Shown in pieces: positions 6,069 to 12,965 of a stretch of DNA of 13,508 nucleotides (its first letter is position 1; every line of letters starts with the position of its first letter). The translations under genes were made by a program, and so were the position numbers. The DNA is from a bacterium (GTDB lineage Bacteria > JAJVIF01 > JAGGVT01), in contig JAGGVT010000207.1 in the NCBI GenBank assembly GCA_021157815.1, positions 1-13,508 of the forward strand. Direction: 5' to 3'. The notes under the pieces were generated by a model, which ran no database searches, was not told where the DNA came from, and saw only the letters and a list, made by a program, of their open reading frames with translations.

Positions 6069-6944
6069 ATGAGAACTTTCTTAAAAGCAGGGCTTGTAAT
6101 ACTTGTTAATTATGCTTTCTGGGTTTTTATTTTCTGGGCAATCTGTGAAGCTTTTGGGGTTGGACTGATTGGGGCTGCAATCGGATTTTTGATTGCGACC
6201 AGCTGTATTTTGTTCGCTGTTTATGGCCTTAAGTATGCGATTATGAAAGACCTGGAGGCTACTCGCGTAACAGGGGGAGCCTATGCGGATGTGAATCGAA
6301 TAATTGCTGATATGGCTTATAAAGAGGGATTGCCAAAACCTGATGTTTATGCTGCCAATGTATTCGCTCCGCACGCGATGTCAATTGGAACCAGCATGCA
6401 ATCCATGTCTCTTTTTGTCACAAAGGGGTTGGTTGATAAACTTAATGAGGATGAATTGAAAGCCTATATCATGCACGAATTGGCTCATTTAAAAAGAGGG
6501 GATCACGTTGCGGCCGATATCGGCGCAGCGGTTGCGTATTTCCTTTTGTTTCCAACAAGGATTTTCGATTCGATAAACGATGGCGAGAACGTTGGTAAAG
6601 TGCTTGCAATGCTAATCTTTGGGCCTTTCGCAGCGATATTTGTCCAGTTGGGCGCCTATCGCGCTATCGATTATGAAGCTGACAAGTTCGCAGCGCAAAT
6701 ACACGGACAGGGTTATTCGCTGGCATCTGCCTTGAATACGGGGCAGAAAGATATCCGAAAGCATCCTATTAAAGTTCCTCTTTACTGTGCGCATCTCTTT
6801 ACAGTCGAGCCGATAACAACACAAACACAGTCTGGAGCGCTGTTTATTACTCATGTTCCCACGCCGAAACGAATGACAAGATTGAAAAGGCTGGGCAAGA
6901 AAATAATAAAGAAAGCAATCTACAAGAAAAAGGGAATAACATAA
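6069..6944 (+). CDS. HtpX-like M48 membrane metalloprotease, second copy
   Basis: This 291-residue protein is a divergent HtpX relative. The zinc site is intact: HELAH at 136-140 and Glu203 in IDYEADKFA. The block MSLFVTKGLVDKLNEDELKAYI before the HELAH motif parallels the equivalent stretch of the protease at 193-1098. Hydrophobic segments lie at about 5-27, 31-55, 145-163 and 177-197, matching HtpX topology. The C-terminal HPP signature is altered to FITHVPTPKRMTRL, and the tail is strongly basic (KKIIKKAIYKKKG). ATG at 6069 is chosen over a TTG at 6057 because ggag (6059-6062) sits six bases before it. The role is probably membrane-protein quality control, with a substrate range different from the first copy. 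The gene stands alone between the zinc-ribbon gene and a terminator. Confidence 0.88.
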   Translation: MRTFLKAGLVILVNYAFWVFIFWAICEAFGVGLIGAAIGFLIATSCILFAVYGLKYAIMKDLEATRVTGGAYADVNRIIADMAYKEGLPKPDVYAANVFAPHAMSIGTSMQSMSLFVTKGLVDKLNEDELKAYIMHELAHLKRGDHVAADIGAAVAYFLLFPTRIFDSINDGENVGKVLAMLIFGPFAAIFVQLGAYRAIDYEADKFAAQIHGQGYSLASALNTGQKDIRKHPIKVPLYCAHLFTVEPITTQTQSGALFITHVPTPKRMTRLKRLGKKIIKKAIYKKKGIT

Positions 6945-6979
6945 TCAAAACCTGATTTAACTGCATTATGATGAAAGCG

Positions 6980-7007
6980 AATCGCGGATTTTTCCCGCGA
7001 TTTTTTT
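6980..7007 (+). terminator. Rho-independent terminator after the second M48 gene
   Basis: aatcgcgg (6980-6987) pairs perfectly with ccgcgatt (6995-7002) over a seven-base loop, and the stem runs into seven consecutive T (7001-7007), then a further AT-rich stretch. It lies 36 bases after the stop codon. This is the clearest terminator in the window. Confidence 0.88.
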
Positions 7008-7025
7008 ATTTTTACTATTGCATGG

Positions 7026-7316
7026 CACTACTGTCCGGTTAAATTTATATAAAAGCAAAAAAGACATAGAATGTTCCGCAAAGGCGGTAAAAAGGGGATT
7101 GTCCCAACAATGTGAATAAGTGCAGTATAAATGAGGGTTTGCAGTATGGTAAATTGATAATATCAGATTTGAAGCCTATGTGGACTGTCCCCTTTTTACG
7201 GATAGAACGACTCAATATTCACTTTCGTTTCATGTCTGATAAATACCAATAATCCCATTTATTCTTTATTAATCAGCAATCCGGTAAGTGGGCTCTAACT
7301 TAACCGGACACTTGTG
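7026..7316. mobile_element. MITE-like non-autonomous element with TIRs and 9-base target duplication
   Basis: The nine bases attgcatgg occur at 7017-7025 and again at 7317-7325, exactly 300 bases apart. Immediately inside them are terminal inverted repeats. The left end reads cactactgtccggttaaatt. The reverse complement of the right end reads cacaagtgtccggttaagtt. They agree at 17 of 20 positions, with tgtccggttaa perfect (7032-7042 versus 7300-7310). The 291-base interior has no transposase frame, only a second inverted repeat. This is the form of a miniature inverted-repeat transposable element moved by a transposase elsewhere in the genome. A 9-base duplication fits IS4/IS10-like elements among others, so the family is not assigned. 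Confidence 0.72.
7087..7199. repeat. Internal inverted repeat gtaaaaagggga within the element
   Basis: gtaaaaagggga (7087-7098) is the perfect reverse complement of 7188-7199. The next bases inward continue similarly, gtccc at 7101-7105 against the opposing ggac at 7182-7185. The arms enclose about 90 AT-rich bases. It may be a separate repeat nested in the larger element, or the stem of its transcript. Confidence 0.6.
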
Positions 7317-7317
7317 A

Positions 7318-7348
7318 TTGCATGGATTTAAAAAAAATAGTGTAGAAT
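7318..7348 (+). promoter_or_regulatory. Candidate promoter of the LolA-like/ABC operon
   Basis: tagaat (7343-7348) matches the -10 consensus at five of six bases. ttgcat (7318-7323) is a possible -35 with a long 19-base spacer. The -35 lies within the right-hand copy of the element's target duplication, so the insertion abuts, and may have changed, this promoter. The resulting leader would be about 125 bases. Confidence 0.33.
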
Positions 7349-7359
7349 ATATTAAGACT

Positions 7360-7409
7360 GCCCACTCAGTGTGGGGCGCATGTGATTTCTTAAATCATAC
7401 TGAGGTGGC
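7360..7409 (+). promoter_or_regulatory. Two-part stem-loop in the leader of the LolA-like gene
   Basis: The outer stem pairs 7360-7370 with 7399-7409 (9 of 11 positions), centred on ctcagt/actgag. The inner stem is tgattt (7383-7388) with aaatca (7392-7397) over a three-base loop. No T-run follows, so it is not a simple terminator. It could be a regulatory or stabilising leader structure. It matches no riboswitch class that I recognise. Confidence 0.35.
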
Positions 7410-7436
7410 AAACGACTGGATTTATGGAATAATCAC

Positions 7437-7484
7437 ATGCTGACAGGAATTTTGAAGCGCCTAAAAAAGAAGGGAAGGAAATGA
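7437..7484 (+). CDS. Possible 15-codon basic leader peptide
   Basis: The frame from ATG 7437 encodes MLTGILKRLKKKGRK and stops at TGA 7482-7484, overlapping the ATG of the LolA-like gene as ATGA. Seven of its last nine residues are Lys or Arg. The ribosome binding site is poor (gga at 7425-7427). The overlap would allow translational coupling, but the basic codons may simply reflect the purine-rich ribosome binding site of the next gene. This is a weak call. Confidence 0.15.
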   Translation: MLTGILKRLKKKGRK

Positions 7485-8275
7485 TTAATACTACTTCAAT
7501 GAAACATATTCGATTGGTGAAAGCAGGCACGATTCTATGCCTGTTCCTGCTCGCAATCGCTTTCCAAACCGCGACAGCGCAATCATCAGAATTAACCGCC
7601 GATGAAATCCTCGACAAAGTGGATGACCTCTACCGCGGCGATTCATCTCAAGGCACGATGACCATGACAATTAAAACCGAGCACTGGACACGCGAACTGA
7701 CCCTTGAATACTGGAGTCTGGGAAAGGAAAAATCACTGTTCAGAATTCTCGCGCCAAAAAAGGAAAAAGGAACCGCAACCCTGAAATGCGACAGGGATAT
7801 CTGGAATTACCTTCCCAAGGTTAACAGAACAATCAAACTACCGTCCTCGATGATGTCGCAGTCATGGATGGGAAGCCATTTCACAAACGATGACCTTGTC
7901 AAGGAATCACGTTTCACCGATGATTACACATTCGAGAAGAGTTTCGACGGTGAGCGGGATGGGCAGAACATTATCGAAATAACATGCATTCCTCATGAGG
8001 ATGCCGCTGTTGTCTGGGGCAAGGTGATTGTCATTGTCGAGCAGGATTCTTTCATTCCGCTTGAAATCAGCTATTATGATGAAGACATGGAACTGGCAAG
8101 AACAATGCGATTCAGTGATGTCAAAGATATCGGTGACAGAAAGCTGCCCGTTTCCATGATTGTGATTCCAGCTGACAAACCTGACGAGTCAACTGAAGTG
8201 ACTTATGATGAAATTAATTTCAACGTGGAAATCGATGAGGAATTTTTCTCTTTACGGAATTTGCAGGACAGATAG
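7481..8275 (+). CDS. LolA-like periplasmic outer-membrane lipoprotein-sorting protein
   Basis: This 264-residue exported protein belongs to the LolA-like 'outer membrane lipoprotein-sorting' group (COG2834-type). A signal peptide covers about residues 1-33: a basic start, the hydrophobic core TILCLFLLAIAF, and a probable cut after ATA. The mature part opens with ELTADEILDKVDDLYRG. Family-like features follow: repeated beta strands, LKCDRDIWNYLPKVNRTIKLP at about 103-123, and the block MMSQSWMGSHFTNDDLVKES, like the 'FMGSDFSYEDL' stretch of the group. Such proteins form a half-barrel that holds an acyl chain in the periplasm. ATG 7481 has an agggaagg purine run just upstream. Two ABC permeases and an ATPase follow in the same direction, so it probably accepts the ABC transporter's cargo. 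It is not classical LolA, which is shorter and lacks the WMGS block. Confidence 0.82.
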   Translation: MINTTSMKHIRLVKAGTILCLFLLAIAFQTATAQSSELTADEILDKVDDLYRGDSSQGTMTMTIKTEHWTRELTLEYWSLGKEKSLFRILAPKKEKGTATLKCDRDIWNYLPKVNRTIKLPSSMMSQSWMGSHFTNDDLVKESRFTDDYTFEKSFDGERDGQNIIEITCIPHEDAAVVWGKVIVIVEQDSFIPLEISYYDEDMELARTMRFSDVKDIGDRKLPVSMIVIPADKPDESTEVTYDEINFNVEIDEEFFSLRNLQDR

Positions 8276-8323
8276 GTATTTATTGGAAACAAGGGACTTA
8301 AACCGCTTGTCTCTCAATTATCG

Positions 8324-8350
8324 TAACCCGGCGTCCCTTCGCCGGGGTTA
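8324..8350. repeat. aacccggc hairpin repeat, first copy
   Basis: taacccggcg (8324-8333) pairs with cgccggggtta (8340-8350), with one bulged G over a six-base loop. It lies in the 99-base gap between the LolA-like gene and the first permease and has no T-run, so read-through is likely. A close copy is at 11609-11635. The two flank the permease-permease-ATPase block. Confidence 0.6.
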
Positions 8351-8374
8351 TGAAAGGTGGATAGAACGTATTAA

Positions 8375-9595
8375 ATGTTAAGCATACGACTGGCATGGCG
8401 AAATCTCTGGCGAAACAAGCGGCGTACATTAATTACGCTTCTTGCGCTGGCTGTGAATACCGCGGTGTTGATTACAACATTTGCTCTCATGGACGGTTAT
8501 ATTGAAAATGCCGTTCGTTATGCCACAGACCTTCTAACCGGTGAAGCGCAGATTCACGCTAATGAATATCTCGAAGACCATTCCTTATATAAAACGATTG
8601 ATAATCCAGATGAGATAATCGCAAAAGCCAAATCGCATGGGATTAACGCATCGCCCAGGGTTTACGGTTTTGGGCTTCTGTCTGTTGGAAATAAATCTGC
8701 CGGTGTAATGTTTGAGGGAGTTAATCCTGAACTCGACAAACAGGCGTTCACACTGCATGAACACTTGCAGGGGGATGGCCGGTTTGTTTCAAACAAAGCT
8801 GACAAGGGAATGGTGCTGGGGAAGAAACTCGCGAAAACGCTTAATGTAAAAATAGGCTCGGAAATAATCGCGGTCGTTCAGGCAGCGGACGGCTCACTTG
8901 GAACAGACATTTACACGGTATCAGGAATTCTTAAAACCGCGGGTGAAAAACTGGACCGCTCAACCGCCATTTGCCACATTGATGACTTCAGGGAATTGTT
9001 TGTAATGGAAAATGCAGTACATGAGATAGCCCTTAATTCATTCAGAGGTGTCGAACTGGAGGAAATAAAGCCACTACTGGGAACGACGATCGATGGTCTT
9101 GAGTTTAAAACATGGCGACAGCTTAATCCGTCGCTGAGTCAAATGGTTGATATGTCGCATGTCGGAATGGGGATATTCGCAACGATTTTTTTCATTGTTG
9201 CAGGGCTTGGCGTGATGAACACAATGCTCATGGCAACTTATGACCGCATCAGGGAATTTGGAATCCTCAAAGCGATTGGAACATCACCGATGGCAATAAT
9301 CAGAGACATTCTTGTTGAGGCAATGATGATGAGCGTTATTGCAATCTGTATTGGATTTGTGCTCGGACTCGCCACTTCATATTACCTTTCAATACACGGC
9401 ATCGACATGAGCGGCGTTGGCGGTGATGTTACCTTTGCGGGGATTGCGTTTGACCCAATCTGGAAAGCTGTTATTCATCCTGCATCCTTTATCGAGCCTA
9501 TGGCCATGATGTGCGTGATTTCAGTTCTGGCATCTATTTATCCCGCAGTTATCGCCGCGAGATTAAAGCCCGTGGAGGCAATGAATCATGTGTGA
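8375..9595 (+). CDS. FtsX/MacB-type ABC transporter permease, first
   Basis: The 406-residue inner-membrane permease has the LolC/E and MacB plan. One N-terminal helix (about 18-39) is followed by a large periplasmic domain (about 40-260), then three helices (about 265-286, 312-337 and 371-393). The cytoplasmic loop after the second helix reads YDRIREFGILKAIGTSPMAIIRDIL, the FtsX-family coupling region that contacts the ATPase. The N-terminal LAWRNLWRNKRRT is typical of this group. Such permeases are mechanotransmitters that extract lipids or lipoproteins from the outer leaflet instead of passing solutes through a channel. The start ATG has aggtgg at 8355-8360, rather far away. The gene lies 18 bases before a paralog. 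Together they should form the heterodimeric membrane part of the transporter. Confidence 0.88.
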   Translation: MLSIRLAWRNLWRNKRRTLITLLALAVNTAVLITTFALMDGYIENAVRYATDLLTGEAQIHANEYLEDHSLYKTIDNPDEIIAKAKSHGINASPRVYGFGLLSVGNKSAGVMFEGVNPELDKQAFTLHEHLQGDGRFVSNKADKGMVLGKKLAKTLNVKIGSEIIAVVQAADGSLGTDIYTVSGILKTAGEKLDRSTAICHIDDFRELFVMENAVHEIALNSFRGVELEEIKPLLGTTIDGLEFKTWRQLNPSLSQMVDMSHVGMGIFATIFFIVAGLGVMNTMLMATYDRIREFGILKAIGTSPMAIIRDILVEAMMMSVIAICIGFVLGLATSYYLSIHGIDMSGVGGDVTFAGIAFDPIWKAVIHPASFIEPMAMMCVISVLASIYPAVIAARLKPVEAMNHV

Positions 9596-9613
9596 TACGA
9601 GGAAACCTGCATA

Positions 9614-10846
9614 ATGAAAATGATTGCAAAATTAGCGTGGCGAAGTGTCTGGCGAAACAAGCGTCGAACAATAATCACCGTTGTCTCGATTGGTTTCGGA
9701 CTCGCAGCGGCTTTGTTTTTTATCACTTTTGCGGATGGCCAATATCAGAAGATGATAAATGACAGTGTCAGGATGCAGGCGGGACACATTACGCTTGAAC
9801 ATCCTGAATACCGTGATGCCCCCGCTGTTGACCTGTTTGTAAATGATTCAACTGATATACGTCGTGAAATCGAGAAACTGCCTGATGTTGAGAAAGTAAA
9901 ACTGCTGGTGACAGGACAGGGCGTCGCGCGAAGTGGCTCCGGCGCTGTCGGAGTCGGGTTCTTAGGCGTTGAACCGTCGCTGGAGATTCAAACATCACCC
10001 CTGGCGAAAAAAATAATCAAAGGTGAATTTCTTGATGATGAGGACAAACGCCATGTTGTTATCGGCAGTGTGCTGGCAAAGCGCTTGAAACTGGATATTG
10101 GCAAGAAAATGGTTCTTTCGACAAATGATGTTAACGGCAACCTGGTCGAGGAACTTTGTCGTATTAAGGGTATATTCTCAACAGGCTCTGATGAGACAGA
10201 CGGTTTTTTCATCCTCGTTCCAATTGCATTTGCACGAGGTTTGATGCAGCTTCCTGAGGATGCCTCAACACAGATTGGAGTTATTCTGGAAAAACAGGAA
10301 AAAATGAAGCAAGTTCAAAAACAGATTTGGAACATGCTTGGAAGCAGGGATATCGTTGTTCTCACCTGGCAGCAGGTCATGCCTGATTTAAACGCTTTTA
10401 TAAAAGTTGACGGAGGGTCAAATCTTGTTTTCCAGGGAATTATTCTTACTCTGGTTCTGTTCACGATATTCAATACAATCCTTATGTCCGTGCTTGAACG
10501 AAAGCGGGAATTCGCGGTACTGCTCGCGCTTGGAACATCCCCGAATCTTCTTCAGGCGCAGGTTATGATGGAGTCGGTTTTTCTTGGGTTAATCGGAGTG
10601 TTCATCGGAACTGTGGTCGGTGGGGCGATCACGTGGTACTACTCGATTCATGGATTGGACTTCAGCGAAATGATGACTGAGAACATGACCGTTTCAGGAA
10701 TGGCTTTCGATCCAATTATTTACACCCATTTGACTCCAGGCGTTTTCATTATTTTAGGCTCGATTGTTTTTATTGCGACTGTTCTCTTAAGTGTATTTCC
10801 AATGCGTCGCGCGGCGAATACGCCTATCAGCGACGTTTTGCGATAG
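9614..10846 (+). CDS. FtsX/MacB-type ABC transporter permease, second
   Basis: This 410-residue paralog of the preceding gene has the same plan: helix about 20-41, a periplasmic domain to about 268, and helices at about 271-292, 321-343 and 375-397. Shared signatures are LAWRxxWRNKRRT at the N-terminus, RxREFxxLxAxGTSP in the coupling loop, and SIHGxDxS followed by GxAFDPI before the last helix. The resemblance shows an old duplication. It would pair with the first permease as LolC pairs with LolE. gagga at 9599-9603 serves ATG 9614. The ATPase starts 17 bases after its stop, so the three genes form one transcript. Confidence 0.88.
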   Translation: MKMIAKLAWRSVWRNKRRTIITVVSIGFGLAAALFFITFADGQYQKMINDSVRMQAGHITLEHPEYRDAPAVDLFVNDSTDIRREIEKLPDVEKVKLLVTGQGVARSGSGAVGVGFLGVEPSLEIQTSPLAKKIIKGEFLDDEDKRHVVIGSVLAKRLKLDIGKKMVLSTNDVNGNLVEELCRIKGIFSTGSDETDGFFILVPIAFARGLMQLPEDASTQIGVILEKQEKMKQVQKQIWNMLGSRDIVVLTWQQVMPDLNAFIKVDGGSNLVFQGIILTLVLFTIFNTILMSVLERKREFAVLLALGTSPNLLQAQVMMESVFLGLIGVFIGTVVGGAITWYYSIHGLDFSEMMTENMTVSGMAFDPIIYTHLTPGVFIILGSIVFIATVLLSVFPMRRAANTPISDVLR

Positions 10847-10863
10847 GAATTCAGGAGATAAAC

Positions 10864-11571
10864 GTGGACAAAATAATCAACATAAATAACGTTATAAAAG
10901 ATTACGGACAGGGCGATGTCATTGTCCACGCACTGCGGGGAATCACCCTTTCACTCGAATGCGGTGAATTCACATCAATGGCAGGCCCCTCAGGATCAGG
11001 CAAGAGTACGCTTCTCAATATTATTGGCGGACTCGACAAACCTACAACGGGATCTGTCGAGGTTGATGGCAGGGATGTTGTATCAATGTCAATGGCTCAG
11101 TTAAGCCATCTACGGCGTAACCGCATCGGGTTCATCTTTCAGAATTACAGCCTGATTCCCGTACTAACAGCGTACGAAAACGCTGAATACATCCTCGTTC
11201 TGCAGGGCGTTTCAGCGAAAAAAAGAAATGAAAGGATAATGGATATTCTGAAAGAAGTCGGACTCGACGGCATGGAAAACAGATTCCCGCGCGAACTCTC
11301 AGGAGGCCAGCAGCAACGTGTCGCAATCGCAAGGGCAATCGCGCCGGAGCCGGCACTGGTACTCGCGGATGAACCGACAGCGAATGTCGATTCAAAAACC
11401 GGCGGCGCTCTCATGGATTTAATGCGCAAACTCAACGAGGAAAAGGGAATCACTTTCCTTCTCTCCACTCATGAGAAAATAGTCATGGAGCGCGCGCGAC
11501 GCCTTTTTGTATTAAAGGACGGACTAATTGAATTCGACGGTTCACCTAAGGAGGGAATTAATATTGCCTAA
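10864..11571 (+). CDS. ABC transporter ATP-binding protein of the LolD/MacB type
   Basis: The 235-residue cytoplasmic ATPase powers the two permeases encoded just upstream. All nucleotide-binding motifs are present: Walker A GPSGSGKST (41-49), the Q-loop in FIFQNYSLIPVLTAYENAEY, signature LSGGQQQR (145-152), Walker B LVLADEPT (165-172) with catalytic Glu170, and H-loop His203 in LSTHE. The wording LIPVLTAYENAEY and ADEPTANVDSKTG is typical of the LolD/MacB/FtsE-like subfamily that works with FtsX-fold permeases. The start is GTG at 10864, supported by aggaga at 10853-10858. It is the last gene of the operon before the hairpin region. The length equals that of LolD (about 233). Confidence 0.93.
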   Translation: MDKIININNVIKDYGQGDVIVHALRGITLSLECGEFTSMAGPSGSGKSTLLNIIGGLDKPTTGSVEVDGRDVVSMSMAQLSHLRRNRIGFIFQNYSLIPVLTAYENAEYILVLQGVSAKKRNERIMDILKEVGLDGMENRFPRELSGGQQQRVAIARAIAPEPALVLADEPTANVDSKTGGALMDLMRKLNEEKGITFLLSTHEKIVMERARRLFVLKDGLIEFDGSPKEGINIA

Positions 11572-11606
11572 TGCTGATTAAAACTTTTGCTGGCATCACA
11601 GGAATT

Positions 11607-11684
11607 TGTAACCCGGCATCCCTTTGCCGGGGTATTGGCTGCCCATCTCTTTCATTTTCCCGGTTAATGAGAAGCCGGGCTACA
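11607..11684. repeat. aacccggc hairpin repeat, second copy, in a larger inverted repeat
   Basis: A hairpin at 11609-11635 (taacccggca with tgccggggta) nearly repeats the one at 8324-8350. A second hairpin, cccgg (11659-11663) with ccggg (11675-11679), follows. The outer ends tgtaacccggc (11607-11617) and gccgggctaca (11674-11684) are inverted with 10 of 11 matches. It lies between the convergent ATPase and lipoprotein genes and could slow transcription from both sides, but there is no T-run, so it is recorded as a repeat and not a terminator. Confidence 0.55.
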
Positions 11685-11704
11685 TAAAATCTTTGAATTA
11701 TATT

Positions 11705-12796
11705 CTAATCATCACCAAGCGGAATATCCTCAATTGAGATCAAATATTCCTCAGGTATCTTGATATCTATAAGATTATCGCTCGTGATAATTGGTGATGA
11801 TTTATCAAGCGTATCAAACATGGTTTGATCAAAAGCGCACTCAGATGTCAAACCACCTGTGCTGCGGTATTTATCCAGGCTTCCATAAACGACACAGTGT
11901 TTAATATATCTTTCATCATCAATGATAAGTTCAAAGTACCTCGTATTGCCATCGAAACCCCATTTGAAAGAAGCGCCTGAATCTTTCAGCATTTGTGCGA
12001 AAGCCTCGAAATTCTCCTTGATTATGAAACTGCGGTTGTCCAATACATCGTAAAAGGATTCCGGTAAAACCTCATCATAGACATAATGCCGGTTAGTTGA
12101 AGCATTAATAATTGTTTCAAGATTGCCAGCCATCGCACAAAGAAGTCTTTTATCATAATCCTCAATTTCCTCAGGTGTCTTTGTTGCTCCCATTAAGTGC
12201 ATTTTCCATCGTTTTATTTTTGTGCCCTCGTCCTGTTTATCAATCCTGCGGTGAATAATTGCCGGATTATATTCATATACCGGTGCAGCTTCAAACCATG
12301 ATTCCTTACCAGTATCTAAATAATTATTCCAATCCAGATAAACGCATCTCAAACTGAATTCTGAGTCGTTGATTACTTCATACTTGAATGAGCCGAAATC
12401 AGAACGGTCTTTAATTAGATCCCGTCCTGTAATAACCTCGACTGGTTTCCCGGTCATTGGATTTCTGGGCCAATATAAAAGAAAACCATTTTTGACAAGA
12501 GTGGAAAACGAGTCGGGAAAACTCCCGTTCACATCCTTATAAAGGTTGATTTCATGAAAAAAAGATACAATATCCAACCAGGAACAAACTGTAGCTAAAT
12601 CAGTACTTAATGGAAATTCCATTTTCTTGAAATCAAATGCCTGTCCTTCTCTTTGAATTAAGGGGGCTTCAGTAACTGAACCCTTTAACTCGGCATTTGG
12701 CTTAACAGCCCTTGGTGATGAGGAACAACCGGCTAAAAAAATAAATACTAATGCGACTAATAAGATAGAAGCTGCCCGAAAATATTCTTTCCTCAT
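11705..12796 (-). CDS. Secreted lipoprotein of unknown function
   Basis: From the ATG whose complement is at 12794-12796 the protein has 363 residues. This start is preferred to one five codons earlier because aggtg sits six bases before it. A signal peptide (MRKEYFRAASILLVALVFIF) ends in the lipobox LAGC with Cys24 as the lipidated residue. Ser follows at +2 rather than Asp, which favours outer-membrane sorting if the E. coli rule holds. After a low-complexity linker, the mature part includes a stretch like the C-terminal half of type II pseudopilins: YKDVNGSFPDSFSTLVKNGF, then a YWPRNPMTGKPV segment, as in 'YxxDNGxYPxxLxxLV...DPWGxPY'. There is no pilin N-terminal helix. The rest is not recognised. 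It lies convergent to the ABC operon and divergent from the porin-like gene. Confidence 0.75.
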   Translation of the reverse strand: MRKEYFRAASILLVALVFIFLAGCSSSPRAVKPNAELKGSVTEAPLIQREGQAFDFKKMEFPLSTDLATVCSWLDIVSFFHEINLYKDVNGSFPDSFSTLVKNGFLLYWPRNPMTGKPVEVITGRDLIKDRSDFGSFKYEVINDSEFSLRCVYLDWNNYLDTGKESWFEAAPVYEYNPAIIHRRIDKQDEGTKIKRWKMHLMGATKTPEEIEDYDKRLLCAMAGNLETIINASTNRHYVYDEVLPESFYDVLDNRSFIIKENFEAFAQMLKDSGASFKWGFDGNTRYFELIIDDERYIKHCVVYGSLDKYRSTGGLTSECAFDQTMFDTLDKSSPIITSDNLIDIKIPEEYLISIEDIPLGDD

Positions 12797-12965
12797 GATT
12801 GCACCTGTCATGTCAATTTATTTCATATCGACAACTAAAAAATAAAAAGAGTCTTGTCAAGCTCTTTATGCTTTTTCGATAAAACCAAACTGTGTTAATA
12901 TACAAGTCCGGTATGTCGGATTACTGGGAAATCTGACCTTTTTTAAAGATATTTAGGATTTAATC
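12797..12965. promoter_or_regulatory. Divergent promoter region, lipoprotein and porin-like genes
   Basis: This 169-base AT-rich gap must carry both promoters. For the plus strand, an extended -10 (tgt then taatat at 12896-12901) and an alternative pair, ttgtca (12854-12859) with gataaa (12878-12883) at 18-base spacing, are visible. On the minus strand, ttgaca overlaps the same cttgtcaag near-palindrome, but no good -10 lies at the right distance. The porin-like gene has agga at 12955-12958. Confidence 0.35.

Larger units (their letters stand above)
6945..7480. other. 536-base gap: terminator, inserted element, structured leader
   Basis: No protein gene of ordinary size is visible. The gap holds the terminator of the M48 gene (6980-7007), a short inserted element with target duplication (7017-7325), and about 155 bases of leader to the LolA-like gene. 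The leader contains a possible promoter, a stem-loop and a 15-codon open frame. Confidence 0.7.

Noticed and set aside
7481-11571. Assignment of the transporter as the housekeeping LolCDE/LolA system
   Set aside because: The two permeases share an unusual SIHGxDxS to AFDPI segment, the carrier belongs to a longer LolA-like group, and no LolB-like protein is present. A family-level label is safer than lolA/lolCDE symbols.
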